Shown: positions 1 through 6,613 of the stretch, piece by piece
How the letters are laid out: every line of letters starts with the position of its first letter
Position numbering within the stretch: position 1 is the first letter of the stretch
Assembly (NCBI RefSeq): GCF_910585425.1
Contig: NZ_CAJUCP010000065.1
Span: forward strand, 1 to 31,381
Direction: 5' to 3'
Source: an uncultured Acetatifactor sp.
GTDB taxonomy: Bacteria > Bacillota > Clostridia > Lachnospirales > Lachnospiraceae
Length of the DNA stretch: 31,381 nt
Position numbers and translations under genes: made by a program
The notes under the pieces: model-generated
The model's input: only the letters and a program-made list of their open reading frames with translations
Database searches by the model: none
What the model was told of the DNA's origin: nothing

Positions 1-38
1 TTTAAAGTATTTATAGCAGTTTTGGTAAAAATTCAAAT

Positions 39-728
39 TTGCTCATTTATAGTTACCTAAATGAGGAAGATAATAAAACAGACATAATATTTAACTTTTC
101 AATATTTAATGAATATCTTAAAAGTAAGATGGAGTTTGCGGAAATAAATCAGGTATATATGAGATTTAGAATTTCTTCTATCGAATTAAAAAATAGTATT
201 TATTTTGACTGTGAACCATCTAATAAATCGTTTGAGAGTGCTTTTTCAGGTACACGTATTTTTGATTTCAAGATAAATGAAAAGAGGAATTTGGGTTCAA
301 AGACAATTGCAAAGATTGATTTGCAAAAATATTTGTTTCCACAAATAGATAATATTCATTTATTAGTTATGGAACCATCTTCTTACGATGTTGAATCATT
401 TGCTGATAAACACATGACTTGTCGCGAATTAGAGGGAGAACTTTGGGATGATTATTTTGGCGCAAACATTAATTATTCTAAAGGTAGGATATTAGCATAT
501 CATTGGAAATTTGAAAATGAGTGTTCATGTCTGATCAAAGTTAAATATTCAAAAACCAATGTTGTAACTTTAATAGCATATATAGTTATGGCTTTGGCAT
601 TAGGCGTCTTGGGTAGTACGATAGTAGCTATCATACAGAGCGGATGTGGCAAATATTTTCCTTATATATCAAGTGGCATTGGATGTTTTCTCTTTGTGAT
701 TGGACTTATGCTGGGAAGAAAAAAATAG
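39..728 (+). CDS. Hypothetical protein with two C-terminal membrane segments
   Basis: I do not recognise the family. The 229-residue product has a soluble, charged N-terminal part of about 170 residues and then two hydrophobic stretches (about residues 175-199 and 209-226) ending in RKK, so it is probably anchored by a C-terminal hairpin with the bulk on one side of the membrane. The start is doubtful. The frame is open from base 6, after a TAA at 3-5. It contains only a TTG at 39 and no ATG until 129, and no clear ribosome binding site precedes either. It may therefore be a 5'-truncated or frameshifted copy, or may begin at the ATG at 129. It is AT-rich like the next two genes and unlike the region after 2500. 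Confidence 0.55.
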   Translation: MLIYSYLNEEDNKTDIIFNFSIFNEYLKSKMEFAEINQVYMRFRISSIELKNSIYFDCEPSNKSFESAFSGTRIFDFKINEKRNLGSKTIAKIDLQKYLFPQIDNIHLLVMEPSSYDVESFADKHMTCRELEGELWDDYFGANINYSKGRILAYHWKFENECSCLIKVKYSKTNVVTLIAYIVMALALGVLGSTIVAIIQSGCGKYFPYISSGIGCFLFVIGLMLGRKK

Positions 729-803
729 CAGAGTTCATATATTGTAAGGATGAGAAAAATATAATAATATAGATGTAGTAATAAAATCTTGCTCAAAAAC
801 CGG

Positions 804-858
804 ATAAACGGCATGACTTGCTGTGTTATGCGGCTGGCAAGAATCAAATGCCGTTTAT
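804..858 (+). promoter_or_regulatory. Long hairpin in the leader of the acetyltransferase gene
   Basis: An 11-bp perfect inverted repeat (ataaacggcat at 804-814, its complement at 848-858) encloses a second 5-bp stem (cttgc 817-821 / gcaag 837-841). It ends 12 bases before the Shine-Dalgarno GGAGGAAGG and 25 bases before the start codon at 884. There is no T-run after it, so it is not an ordinary terminator. It could be an attenuator, a translation-control element or a transcript stabiliser. An AT-rich stretch with TATAAT-like sequence lies upstream near 760, but I could not pair it with a -35 box. Confidence 0.5.
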
Positions 859-883
859 ATAGTCTGATAGGGAGGAAGGTAGA

Positions 884-1504
884 ATGAAAAAAATAATCAA
901 TGGTAAAAGATATTATTTATACACATCACTTTCTCAAGAATTAAAGAATATATATCAATGTGAAATATATAAATTTTTGTGTCGTTTGGTATATGAGTAT
1001 CATGGATTTCGAAGTTGGTATCAAGGGTTATTTACAGAAGAACTTGATTTGAAATACAATCGTGAAATAATAATCTGCGAAGATCAATTTCGAATTGTGG
1101 GTGTAGCTATAATAAAAAAAGATTTGCAAGAGAAAAAGATATGTACTCTGAGGGTGGCACGAGAGTATCAGCATCAAGGAATTGGCCATAATTTAGTTGA
1201 AATGTGCATGCAACAATTACATACCGATAAACCAATGATTACTTTACATAAGAGTAAATGGAATCAGTTCGAAAAACTGCTAAGCTATTATAATTTCGAG
1301 TTGGAGCAAACGCAAAAACATTATTACAGCATCTTTAGCACTGAATTAGTGTTTAATGGATTCTTGCCAGAGAAAGAGCTTATTTTTAATAAAATTGAGC
1401 TAATGGACATGGAAAAACTATATAGAGCTGTTGTCCTTAGTAGTAAGAAAAATTTTGAAGATTATGTGGATGCTTATATTAGATATTGGTATCATCGAGC
1501 ATGA
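884..1504 (+). CDS. GNAT-family N-acetyltransferase
   Basis: This is a 206-residue protein with the acetyl-CoA binding motif of GNAT enzymes: a beta strand (CTLRVA, residues 87-92) leads into R93-EYQH-Q98-G-I-G101, followed by the pyrophosphate-binding helix. The middle segment (about 60-80) has the usual strands of the GNAT core. Such enzymes move an acetyl group from acetyl-CoA to an amine; the acceptor here cannot be told. The C-terminal 80 residues beyond the core are unfamiliar. The start is firm: GGAGGAAGG lies 5-13 bases upstream. The gene stands alone, with a leader hairpin before it and a terminator after it, so it is probably monocistronic. Its low GC content resembles its flanking genes and suggests a transferred segment. 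Confidence 0.75.
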   Translation: MKKIINGKRYYLYTSLSQELKNIYQCEIYKFLCRLVYEYHGFRSWYQGLFTEELDLKYNREIIICEDQFRIVGVAIIKKDLQEKKICTLRVAREYQHQGIGHNLVEMCMQQLHTDKPMITLHKSKWNQFEKLLSYYNFELEQTQKHYYSIFSTELVFNGFLPEKELIFNKIELMDMEKLYRAVVLSSKKNFEDYVDAYIRYWYHRA

Positions 1505-1537
1505 ATGAGACAGATTAACATGCTTGAAGTTTAATGG

Positions 1538-1569
1538 AAAGCCATCTATGCATAGATAGATGGCTTTTT
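1538..1569 (+). terminator. Rho-independent terminator after the acetyltransferase
   Basis: The stem agccatctat (1540-1549) pairs with atagatggct (1556-1565) around a 6-base loop, and flanking A/T bases can extend it. A run of five T (1565-1569) follows at once. It separates the acetyltransferase gene from the ATPase gene that starts at 1590. Confidence 0.85.
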
Positions 1570-1589
1570 ATATAGGAGAGGTGAATTAA

Positions 1590-2504
1590 ATGCAACTAAT
1601 TTGCGGTGTTCATGGAGTGGGGAAAACTGTTTTTGCAAAAAAACTGTGCCAAAAATTATTGCTTGAATATTATTCGGCGAGTGAGTTAATTAAGAAGATG
1701 GCAAAGCGTGAAATAAGTGATTACAAGAATGTACAACACATTTCAGATAATCAAAAGTTATTGTTAGAAGCTTTATCTGAAATGAAGGATGCTCAATATA
1801 TATTAGATGGTCATTTGTGTTTAATGAATAAACAAAATAAAATAGAACGAATATCCTATGATATCTTTCAAGCAATGAAGATAGAAAGTATTTATATAAT
1901 TGTAGATGCGCCTGAAAAGATACAACATAGGCTTAGAAATAGGGATAATGAAATCTGGAATCTTGGATTTATTGCTTCATTTCAACAAGAAGAATTTGCG
2001 TATGCTGAATATTTAGCAGAAAAAATGAACATTCCGCTAAAAATTATTTATGATAATAAGGAAGTAACGAAATGTGCTTTTTTAGAAAAAGAAAATATTA
2101 TTTTACCAATAAAGCCAGTTTTTGCAGAGAAAATATTATCTGGAGAAAAGAAATATGAATATAGAAAACGATTGTGCAAAAAGGAAATAAATAAAATATA
2201 TATATATGCAACAGCTCCGGTAAAAATGATTATTGGTGAGGTATGGGTCGTTGATAAATTGAGCATGGATAAGGAAAAACTGTGGCAGGAAACGCAGAAG
2301 TATGCAGGGATTACTAAGGAATTCTATGACCAATACTTTGAATATCAGGATTGTGCGTGTGCATATAGAATTGGTGAAGTAAGGCGATATAGGTTTCCGG
2401 TTGCGTTAGACAGTATAGGAATAGAATATGTTCCACAATCATTTATCTATGTGGGCGAGATAGGAGATGTTACAACATTGGTGCCAAGGGACTCTAGCAA
2501 ATAA
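1590..2504 (+). CDS. P-loop nucleotide kinase-like protein fused to an ASCH domain
   Basis: The 304-residue protein joins two modules. Residues 1-160 form a small P-loop domain: Walker A G6-VHGVG-K12-T13, a Walker B-like YILDGH at 70-75 (D73), and arginines near 114-118 that could act as a lid, as in adenylate-kinase-like enzymes. Residues 168 to about 275 form an ASCH domain, recognisable from ILPIKPVFAEKILSGEKKYEYRKR-type sequence (170-194), a PUA-like fold that binds RNA or modified nucleotides. The combination suggests ATP- or GTP-dependent handling of RNA or a nucleotide, but the substrate is unknown. Defence or stress roles are known for some ASCH proteins; nothing here proves one. The ribosome binding site is GGAGAGGTG, 7 bases before the ATG. 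Confidence 0.75.
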   Translation: MQLICGVHGVGKTVFAKKLCQKLLLEYYSASELIKKMAKREISDYKNVQHISDNQKLLLEALSEMKDAQYILDGHLCLMNKQNKIERISYDIFQAMKIESIYIIVDAPEKIQHRLRNRDNEIWNLGFIASFQQEEFAYAEYLAEKMNIPLKIIYDNKEVTKCAFLEKENIILPIKPVFAEKILSGEKKYEYRKRLCKKEINKIYIYATAPVKMIIGEVWVVDKLSMDKEKLWQETQKYAGITKEFYDQYFEYQDCACAYRIGEVRRYRFPVALDSIGIEYVPQSFIYVGEIGDVTTLVPRDSSK

Positions 2505-2526
2505 AAAAATATCCTATCCAGAGACT

Positions 2527-3106
2527 GAATCGTAGCCCAGTACCTGATAGAGAACGAGACGGAGCTGCGCAGGAAGCAGATCCTGCGGAAGGCGTCTTAC
2601 CAGGGCGGCGCCTACAGGCAGCAGCTGGGGAACGGCCTCCCGGCAGAGCCCCCAGGAAGTTCCCGGGCGACATGGGCTTCGTGGCGGACTTCCTGAACGA
2701 GGGGAGCTTCCTGGGGCGAAGCAACCAGAGGATACGGCACCCGTCAGCGCTGTGCAGGATGATGGAGACGCTCACCGGGGACAGCAGGTTCACGGGGCAG
2801 ATAGTGGAGCTCATGGAAAAGGAGAGTAAGGGGGAGGACGTCATGATGTGCGAGTATATTGATATGCTGGAGGCCAGGGGAGAAGCCAGAGGAGTGGCGA
2901 TAGGAGAAGCCAGAGGAGTGACGATTGGAGAAGCCAGGGGAGTGGCGATTGGAGAGGCGCGGGGAGAGACGAAGCTGTCCTCGCTGCTGGAGCGTCTATA
3001 TGAGCAGGGCAGGGACGAGGAAGCGAAGCAGGCAGTGCTGGACACTACGGCGCGTGCAAGGCTGTACCAGGAGCTGCATATCCCAAATTTCAGCACCAAC
3101 CCTTAA
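2527..3106 (+). pseudogene. Broken Rpn-family (PD-(D/E)XK nuclease/transposase-like) gene, C-terminal part
   Basis: Two reading frames carry adjoining pieces of the same family. The first frame (2527 to about 2645) encodes the helical piece with NETELRRKQILRKASYQGG and YRQQL. The second (about 2650-3106) encodes MGFVADFLNEGSF, MMETLTGDSRF and a tail of EARGVAIG repeats before a final LYQELHIPNF. The N-terminal catalytic domain is absent, and the frame changes near 2650, so this is a decayed remnant, not a working gene. Rpn proteins promote recombination and are scattered in many copies in Lachnospiraceae-type genomes. An open frame starting at the ATG at 2672 could still make a 144-residue fragment. 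Base composition jumps here from AT-rich to GC-rich. Confidence 0.7.
2882..2953 (+). repeat. Three 24-bp tandem repeats encoding EARGVAIG/EARGVTIG
   Basis: Copies begin at 2882, 2906 and 2930, with a partial fourth at 2954. Each encodes the 8-residue unit E-A-R-G-V-(A/T)-I-G. Repeats of this kind form the low-complexity tail of Rpn-family proteins and vary in copy number by slippage. Confidence 0.8.
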
Positions 3107-3356
3107 CTATGGCTAAGGCTCGAACGGCGACTACAGATGGCATGATGGCTGGAAGTACAGGCCATTAAGTGCTCTGCTGAGAGGATTTACCTCCTACAAG
3201 GAGGCTTGTTATCATTGCGGAGCCACCTGATTTGATGTCTGCCCAGGGCGGCCGCAGGGTGGGGGGAACTCTAGGGCACCATTCCTCACAGCCCTGTAGC
3301 GGGGAGGTTTCTTCCAAAAACTTTGCCAGAGACATGGGCTACGTGGCGGATTTCCG
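3107..3356. other. Intergenic debris between the Rpn remnant and the flagellin tail
   Basis: I find no gene in this stretch. Its last part (3332-3354) reads gacatgggctacgtggcgga and onward, which closely matches 2669-2692 inside the Rpn remnant. A second short Rpn piece has therefore been joined directly to the flagellin tail that follows. Confidence 0.5.
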
Positions 3357-3428
3357 GCGCAGGCCGGCCAGGCGATGCTGGCACAGTCCAACCAGGCGAA
3401 CCAGGGCGTTCTGTCTCTGCTGGGCTAA
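3357..3428 (+). pseudogene. Flagellin C-terminal fragment
   Basis: The 23 codons encode AQAGQAMLAQSNQANQGVLS plus LLG and a stop, identical in protein to the end of the intact flagellin at 5262-6500. The first 50 bases (3357-3406) are identical in DNA to 6427-6476. The remaining codons differ by synonymous changes, so this is the tail of a separate, diverged flagellin gene and not a recent copy. Everything upstream of it has been replaced by Rpn-derived sequence. A terminator follows at 3476, as expected for a former flagellin gene. Confidence 0.85.
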
Positions 3429-3475
3429 TCTCTGGCTGTCTCTTCCGTACAGAAGAGAAAGACATAAGGATAACG

Positions 3476-3514
3476 AAAGGCATGACGCAGGAGGAATCCT
3501 GTGCCATGCCTTTT
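3476..3514 (+). terminator. Terminator of the lost flagellin gene
   Basis: A 17-bp stem (3476-3492 with 3497-3513; one mismatch and one G-U pair) closes a GGAA tetraloop. The right arm runs into TTTT (3511-3514). It sits 48 bases after the stop codon of the flagellin fragment. Confidence 0.75.
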
Positions 3515-3625
3515 CCCTTGGAGAGGGGAATCTGCCCCTGGAGGGCTCTGAAACTCTGGAACCAGTAAAATGTTGCAGGACAGGAAGCGGCGAATGGTAT
3601 TCTAAGAAATGGGTAAAATAAAAAA

Positions 3626-3652
3626 TGCAACATTCTTGGAAAGAATGTTGCA
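3626..3652. repeat. Left 27-bp palindromic site flanking the recombinase
   Basis: A perfect 12-bp inverted repeat, tgcaacattctt (3626-3637) and aagaatgttgca (3641-3652), surrounds a 3-base centre. It matches the right-hand site at 4345-4371 at 23 of 27 positions. Two short inverted arms around a small spacer is the usual shape of a tyrosine-recombinase core site. A half-site, atgttgca, also occurs at 3570-3577. The site lies just before the Shine-Dalgarno of the recombinase, so it could instead be, or also be, an operator or an mRNA hairpin. Confidence 0.55.
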
Positions 3653-3674
3653 GAAAAATTCGAGGAGGACAACC

Positions 3675-4253
3675 ATGAGTACGACACAGCCCATTAAAGA
3701 CACAGCCCAGTTAAAACGCTTCAAAGAATACTATCTGCTGCAAAAACCGAATCCCAGAAATCACATGCTGATTGTCATTGGCCTGAATTCGGCTCTCCGT
3801 ATCTCAGATATCCTGGGGCTGACCTATGGGGATATCTATCGCTATGAAAAAGGTGCCTGGAAAACCCATCTGACCGTAAGGGAGCAGAAAACCGGAAAGA
3901 CCAATCAAATCTATATCAACCGCGAAATCCGGGATATACTGGAAATGTATCTGAATCCGAAAGAAAAGGAAGCTTCTTCCTGGCTGTTTAGCAGCCAGAT
4001 ACAGGCAGAGCAGCACTTAAGCCGTTTCCAGGCATTTCGTATCATAAAAAAGGCCGCGACTTTTGCCGGAGTAGACACCAATATCAGCTGCCACTCCCTG
4101 CGGAAGACTTTCGGGTATCATGCCTGGAAACAGGGGACGCCCCCTGCGCTGCTCATGGCAATCTATAACCATTCCTCTTATCAGGTGACCAAAAGATATC
4201 TGTGCATCGACCAGGACGACAAGGACAAGGTGTTCTCCAGGATACGTTTATAG
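3675..4253 (+). CDS. Small tyrosine-type site-specific recombinase (FimB/FimE-sized)
   Basis: The 193-residue protein has the complete catalytic set of phage-integrase family enzymes: R42 (ALRISD), K72, H140-x-x-R143 (CHSLRKTFG), H166 and the nucleophile Y175 (TKRYLCI). It lacks the long N-terminal arm and core-binding domains of phage integrases. Its size matches FimB/FimE-type invertases, which flip short promoter-bearing segments. The chosen ATG has GGAGGA seven bases upstream; the frame is open further upstream but without a better start. The gene is enclosed by two palindromic 27-bp sites (3626-3652 and 4345-4371), and a sigma-28 promoter lies between its stop and the right site. That context suggests control of the csrA-fliC unit. 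The partner sites and activity are inferred. Confidence 0.85.
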   Translation: MSTTQPIKDTAQLKRFKEYYLLQKPNPRNHMLIVIGLNSALRISDILGLTYGDIYRYEKGAWKTHLTVREQKTGKTNQIYINREIRDILEMYLNPKEKEASSWLFSSQIQAEQHLSRFQAFRIIKKAATFAGVDTNISCHSLRKTFGYHAWKQGTPPALLMAIYNHSSYQVTKRYLCIDQDDKDKVFSRIRL

Positions 4254-4298
4254 AAAAAACTTCATAGAAAAAATTGGATAAATTCTTCCGAAGACCCC

Positions 4299-4325
4299 TA
4301 AAGTATTTCGGATTCCCACCGATAA
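4299..4325 (+). promoter_or_regulatory. Sigma-28 (SigD/FliA) promoter upstream of csrA
   Basis: TAAA (4299-4302) is followed by exactly 15 bases and ACCGATAA (4318-4325), against the flagellar consensus TAAA-N15-GCCGATA(A/T). The bases after TAAA (GTAT) also resemble the FliA extension GTTT. Transcription would start near 4332 and read into csrA at 4438. The promoter lies inside the segment bounded by the two recombinase sites. Confidence 0.75.
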
Positions 4326-4344
4326 TATATGTGAACAGCAAAAA

Positions 4345-4371
4345 TGCAACATTCTTCCATAGAAAGTTGCA
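4345..4371. repeat. Right 27-bp palindromic site flanking the recombinase cassette
   Basis: This site begins with the same tgcaacattctt as the left site and ends in agttgca. Its second arm is degenerate (agaaagttgca), and it matches the left site at 23 of 27 positions in either orientation because both are near-palindromes. It would fall in the 5' untranslated region of the csrA transcript that starts near 4332. Confidence 0.5.
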
Positions 4372-4437
4372 ATTTGCGGTATCACAATCCAAGCTTACCA
4401 GTGGCGGCAGAAAAGTAAAGAGTCAGGGGGTGGAGGG

Positions 4438-4680
4438 ATGCTGAGGCTTACGGTCAGTCCGGAGGAGTATCTGATGATAAACGACAATATAAAGATCATC
4501 TTCCTGGGCGGTTCCAAGAACAATATGCGGATTATGGTAGATGCCCCCAGGGACGTGCACATCGTCCGCAGCGCCGCATTGGAGAACAGCGTCCCCAGTC
4601 CGGAGGAGAGGGCGAAGATGCCGAAGTACCATGCGGTGCCGGAAGCGCCGGAGAAGTACCGGAACAGGAAAATGAGGTAA
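4438..4680 (+). CDS. csrA: Carbon storage regulator CsrA
   Basis: Residues 1-49 are a CsrA domain: the MLxLT start (L4), the central strand IKIIFLGG (18-25), MRIMVDAP (30-37) and R44 of the RNA-binding edge. CsrA dimers bind GGA-containing hairpins and repress translation; in Firmicutes the main target is flagellin mRNA. The product is 80 residues, longer than the usual 60-75, because of a basic C-terminal extension ending KYRNRKMR. The last codons resemble one half of the 50-bp repeat that follows, and the stop lies in the shared gaggtaa motif. A purine-rich GGGGGTGGAGGG directly precedes the ATG. fliW, the usual partner and antagonist gene, is not in this window. A sigma-28 promoter lies 113 bases upstream. 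Confidence 0.9.
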   Translation: MLRLTVSPEEYLMINDNIKIIFLGGSKNNMRIMVDAPRDVHIVRSAALENSVPSPEERAKMPKYHAVPEAPEKYRNRKMR

Positions 4681-5027
4681 TGCCCGAAACCGGGAAGCAG
4701 GGAAACAACCGGAGCCGGAAAGCGAGGTAATGTCCGAAGCCGGGAAGCAGGGAAACAACCGGAGCCGGAGAGCGAGGTAATGTCCAAAGCCGGGAAGCAG
4801 GGTAACAACCGAAGCCGGAGAGCGAGGTAACGTCCGAAACCGGGAAGTAGGGGAACAACCGGAGCTGGAAGGCGAGGTAATGTCCGAACCTGAAAGCAGG
4901 GTAATAACCGGAGCCAGAAAGCGAGGTAATGTCCGAAGCCGGAGCAGGGCAACAACCGTAGCCGGAGAGCGAGGTAATGTTCGTGGCCGAAAAGCAAGGC
5001 AACAACCGTAGCCGAAAAACAGGGTAA
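4681..5027 (+). repeat. Seven tandem copies of a 50-bp unit between csrA and fliC
   Basis: Units start at 4681, 4731, 4781, 4831, 4881, 4930 and 4978. They are 50 bp each except units five (49) and six (48). Each unit is two related 25-bp halves, of the form ccgaagccgggaagcaggg and ccggagccggagagcgagg, and ends in ggtaa. Similarity falls from the csrA end to the fliC end. I count 17 GGA triplets on the + strand, mostly in the first four units. There is no spacer variation, so this is not a CRISPR array. Every unit has stops on the + strand. The long open frames on the - strand are a by-product of a stop-free repeat whose length is not a multiple of three. Confidence 0.9.
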
Positions 5028-5083
5028 TAACCGAAACGGGAGCAATGGCTCAGGGCCCGGGTCTGCCGCTCCCGGTTCGGTTA
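5028..5083 (+). other. Strong hairpin between the repeat array and the flagellin leader
   Basis: A 16-bp stem with one mismatch (taaccgaaacgggagc at 5028-5043 with 5068-5083) encloses a 24-base loop that has its own GGGCCC core. No T-run follows on either strand, so it is not a classical terminator. It could protect or process the csrA-fliC transcript, or insulate the fliC leader. Confidence 0.6.
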
Positions 5084-5168
5084 CTATAAAAAATCATTGC
5101 GATGCCGCAAGGCGGGCAGTGGTTCCATGCTCCTCAGGAAGCGAAGCGGAATGGGGAGGGATGCCCCA

Positions 5169-5195
5169 TAAAAGTGGAGCCGGGACGGCGGACAT
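5169..5195 (+). promoter_or_regulatory. Candidate sigma-28 promoter of fliC
   Basis: TAAA (5169-5172) is followed by 15 bases and GCGGACAT (5188-5195), six of eight matches to GCCGATAT with the ideal spacing. Transcription would start near 5202 and give a leader of about 60 bases that holds both CsrA sites. It is weaker than the promoter at 4299. Confidence 0.4.
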
Positions 5196-5223
5196 GGGGC
5201 AGGCAGCAAGAACAAGCAACTGA

Positions 5224-5239
5224 CGCAAAAGGATTTGCG
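5224..5239 (+). promoter_or_regulatory. Upstream CsrA-binding hairpin in the fliC leader
   Basis: A perfect 6-bp stem cgcaaa/tttgcg presents AGGA (5230-5233) as its loop, the form of site preferred by CsrA. It lies 12 bases upstream of the GGAGG of the Shine-Dalgarno, giving a two-site layout like the hag leader of Bacillus subtilis. Confidence 0.7.
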
Positions 5240-5244
5240 CGGTA

Positions 5245-5256
5245 ATACAAGGAGGT
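5245..5256 (+). promoter_or_regulatory. CsrA site overlapping the fliC Shine-Dalgarno
   Basis: ATACAAGGAGGT matches the CsrA consensus RUACARGGAUGU at 11 of 12 positions and contains the AAGGAGG ribosome binding site, six bases before the ATG at 5262. CsrA bound here would block ribosome loading directly. Confidence 0.75.
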
Positions 5257-5261
5257 AAATT

Positions 5262-6500
5262 ATGGTAGTACAACACAACTTAACAGCAATGAATTCCAAC
5301 AGGATGCTGGGCATCACCACAGGAGCCCAGGCGAAGGCCACTGAGAAGCTGTCTTCCGGTTACAAGATTAACCGTGCGGCTGACGACGCGGCAGGACTGG
5401 CCATCTCTGAGAAGATGAGGAAGCAGATTCGCGGGCTCACCCAGGCTTCCGCCAACGCCCAGGACGGCATCAGCGCAGTGCAGACTGCTGAAGGTGCACT
5501 GACAGAAGTACACGACATGCTCCAGAGAATGAACGAGCTGGCAGTGAAGGCCGCCAACGGCACCATGTCCGAGAGCGACAGGAACGCCATCCAGAGCGAA
5601 GTAGACCAGCTGGTGACGGAGATTGACCGTGTAGCTACCACCACCAAGTTCAATGAGACTTATCTGTTGAAGGGAAGCAATGGTGGCGTGGCTGGCACCC
5701 TGAAGTACACAACCGCAAATGGCGCTGGTATTACTAACGTGAATTTTGACGCAACTACCGGAACTGCCAATATTGCTGTAGCCAAGGTGACAACGGCGAC
5801 ACCAGTAGGGGATGGTAACACGAGTTATACTGGTAAGAGTGTTTCCGTAAATGGCACAACCTATATTTTGGTTGAAACTACATCAAAAATAGGTACAGCT
5901 GATAAGTTAAGTGTAAAAGAAGCAGCTGAAAAGCTTTCAGAGACGACAAATCAGAAGGGATTCACTAGCATGGATGCTCTGATGGCTGCAATTAAGCGCG
6001 ATAATGGCGAGCATATCAAGACAGTTACTTCTTATATTGACAGCAACAAGAATGTAGCCTTGAAAGCAGAAGCCTTCGCCGACCTGAACGATGCCATCGA
6101 CTTCAGCCTGCACGTAGGTGCGGACTCTTCCGATGACAACAAGATTAACCTGAACATCTCCTCCATGGGAGCAAGGGGACTTGGCATCAACGGCTTGACC
6201 GTCACCGGTGACAACGATGACAACGCCACCGCCGCCATCGATGTAGTAGCTGATGCACTGGAGAGGGTATCCGCCCAGCGTGCGACCCTGGGTGCCGTCC
6301 AGAACCGTCTGGAGCACACCATCGCGAACCTGGACAATGTAGTGGAGAACACCACCGCAGCCGAGTCCGCTGTCCGCGACACGGATATGGCAACCCAGAT
6401 GGTGACCTACTCCAACAACCAGATTCTGGCGCAGGCCGGCCAGGCGATGCTGGCACAGTCCAACCAGGCGAACCAGGGTGTACTGTCCCTGCTTGGTTAA
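5262..6500 (+). CDS. fliC: Flagellin, filament structural protein
   Basis: The 412-residue protein has both conserved flagellin ends. The N-terminal D0/D1 region (about 1-140) begins MVVQHNLTAMNSNRMLG and contains LSSGYKINRAADDAAGLAIS. The C-terminal D1/D0 region (about 325-412) contains ATLGAVQNRLEHTIANLDN and ends in a QGVLSLLG tail. Between them lies a short threonine/serine-rich variable domain (about 140-320) with lower-GC codons, the part exposed on the filament and the likely site of O-linked glycosylation. There is no signal peptide, as expected for export through the flagellar type III apparatus. The start is set by AAGGAGG six bases upstream. Upstream csrA and the two leader sites point to CsrA repression; downstream genes look like a glycosylation island. 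Confidence 0.97.
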   Translation: MVVQHNLTAMNSNRMLGITTGAQAKATEKLSSGYKINRAADDAAGLAISEKMRKQIRGLTQASANAQDGISAVQTAEGALTEVHDMLQRMNELAVKAANGTMSESDRNAIQSEVDQLVTEIDRVATTTKFNETYLLKGSNGGVAGTLKYTTANGAGITNVNFDATTGTANIAVAKVTTATPVGDGNTSYTGKSVSVNGTTYILVETTSKIGTADKLSVKEAAEKLSETTNQKGFTSMDALMAAIKRDNGEHIKTVTSYIDSNKNVALKAEAFADLNDAIDFSLHVGADSSDDNKINLNISSMGARGLGINGLTVTGDNDDNATAAIDVVADALERVSAQRATLGAVQNRLEHTIANLDNVVENTTAAESAVRDTDMATQMVTYSNNQILAQAGQAMLAQSNQANQGVLSLLG

Positions 6501-6548
6501 TCGTAGGAACCTTCAAATGTGCATTTGGCACAGGAGAGCGACAAAAGG

Positions 6549-6582
6549 AAAGGGAACCAGTGCAGACTGGTTCCCTTTTTTT
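6549..6582 (+). terminator. Terminator after fliC
   Basis: A 13-bp perfect stem, aaagggaaccagt (6549-6561) with its complement (6566-6578), has a GCAG loop and runs into seven T (6576-6582). The next gene starts only 32 bases later, leaving no room for a normal promoter, so it probably depends on read-through. Confidence 0.9.
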
Positions 6583-6613
6583 ACGGAGATATTTACGGAA
6601 AGGAATTGCGGAT

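Noticed and set aside
3191..3208. Hairpin cctcc-tacaa-ggagg as a regulatory site
   Set aside because: The stem is only five base pairs, in gene debris, with no gene after it.
4681..5027. CRISPR array
   Set aside because: Units are continuous tandem copies with no unique spacers and no cas genes nearby.
4395..5045. Long overlapping open frames on the - strand across the repeat array
   Set aside because: The 50-bp unit has no stop on this strand and its length is not a multiple of three, so all frames stay open automatically. The predicted proteins are only low-complexity repeats.
5087..5111. Another sigma-28 promoter (TAAA then GCCGCAAG) before fliC
   Set aside because: The spacer is only 13 bases and the -10 box matches at five of eight positions; the candidate at 5169 is better.
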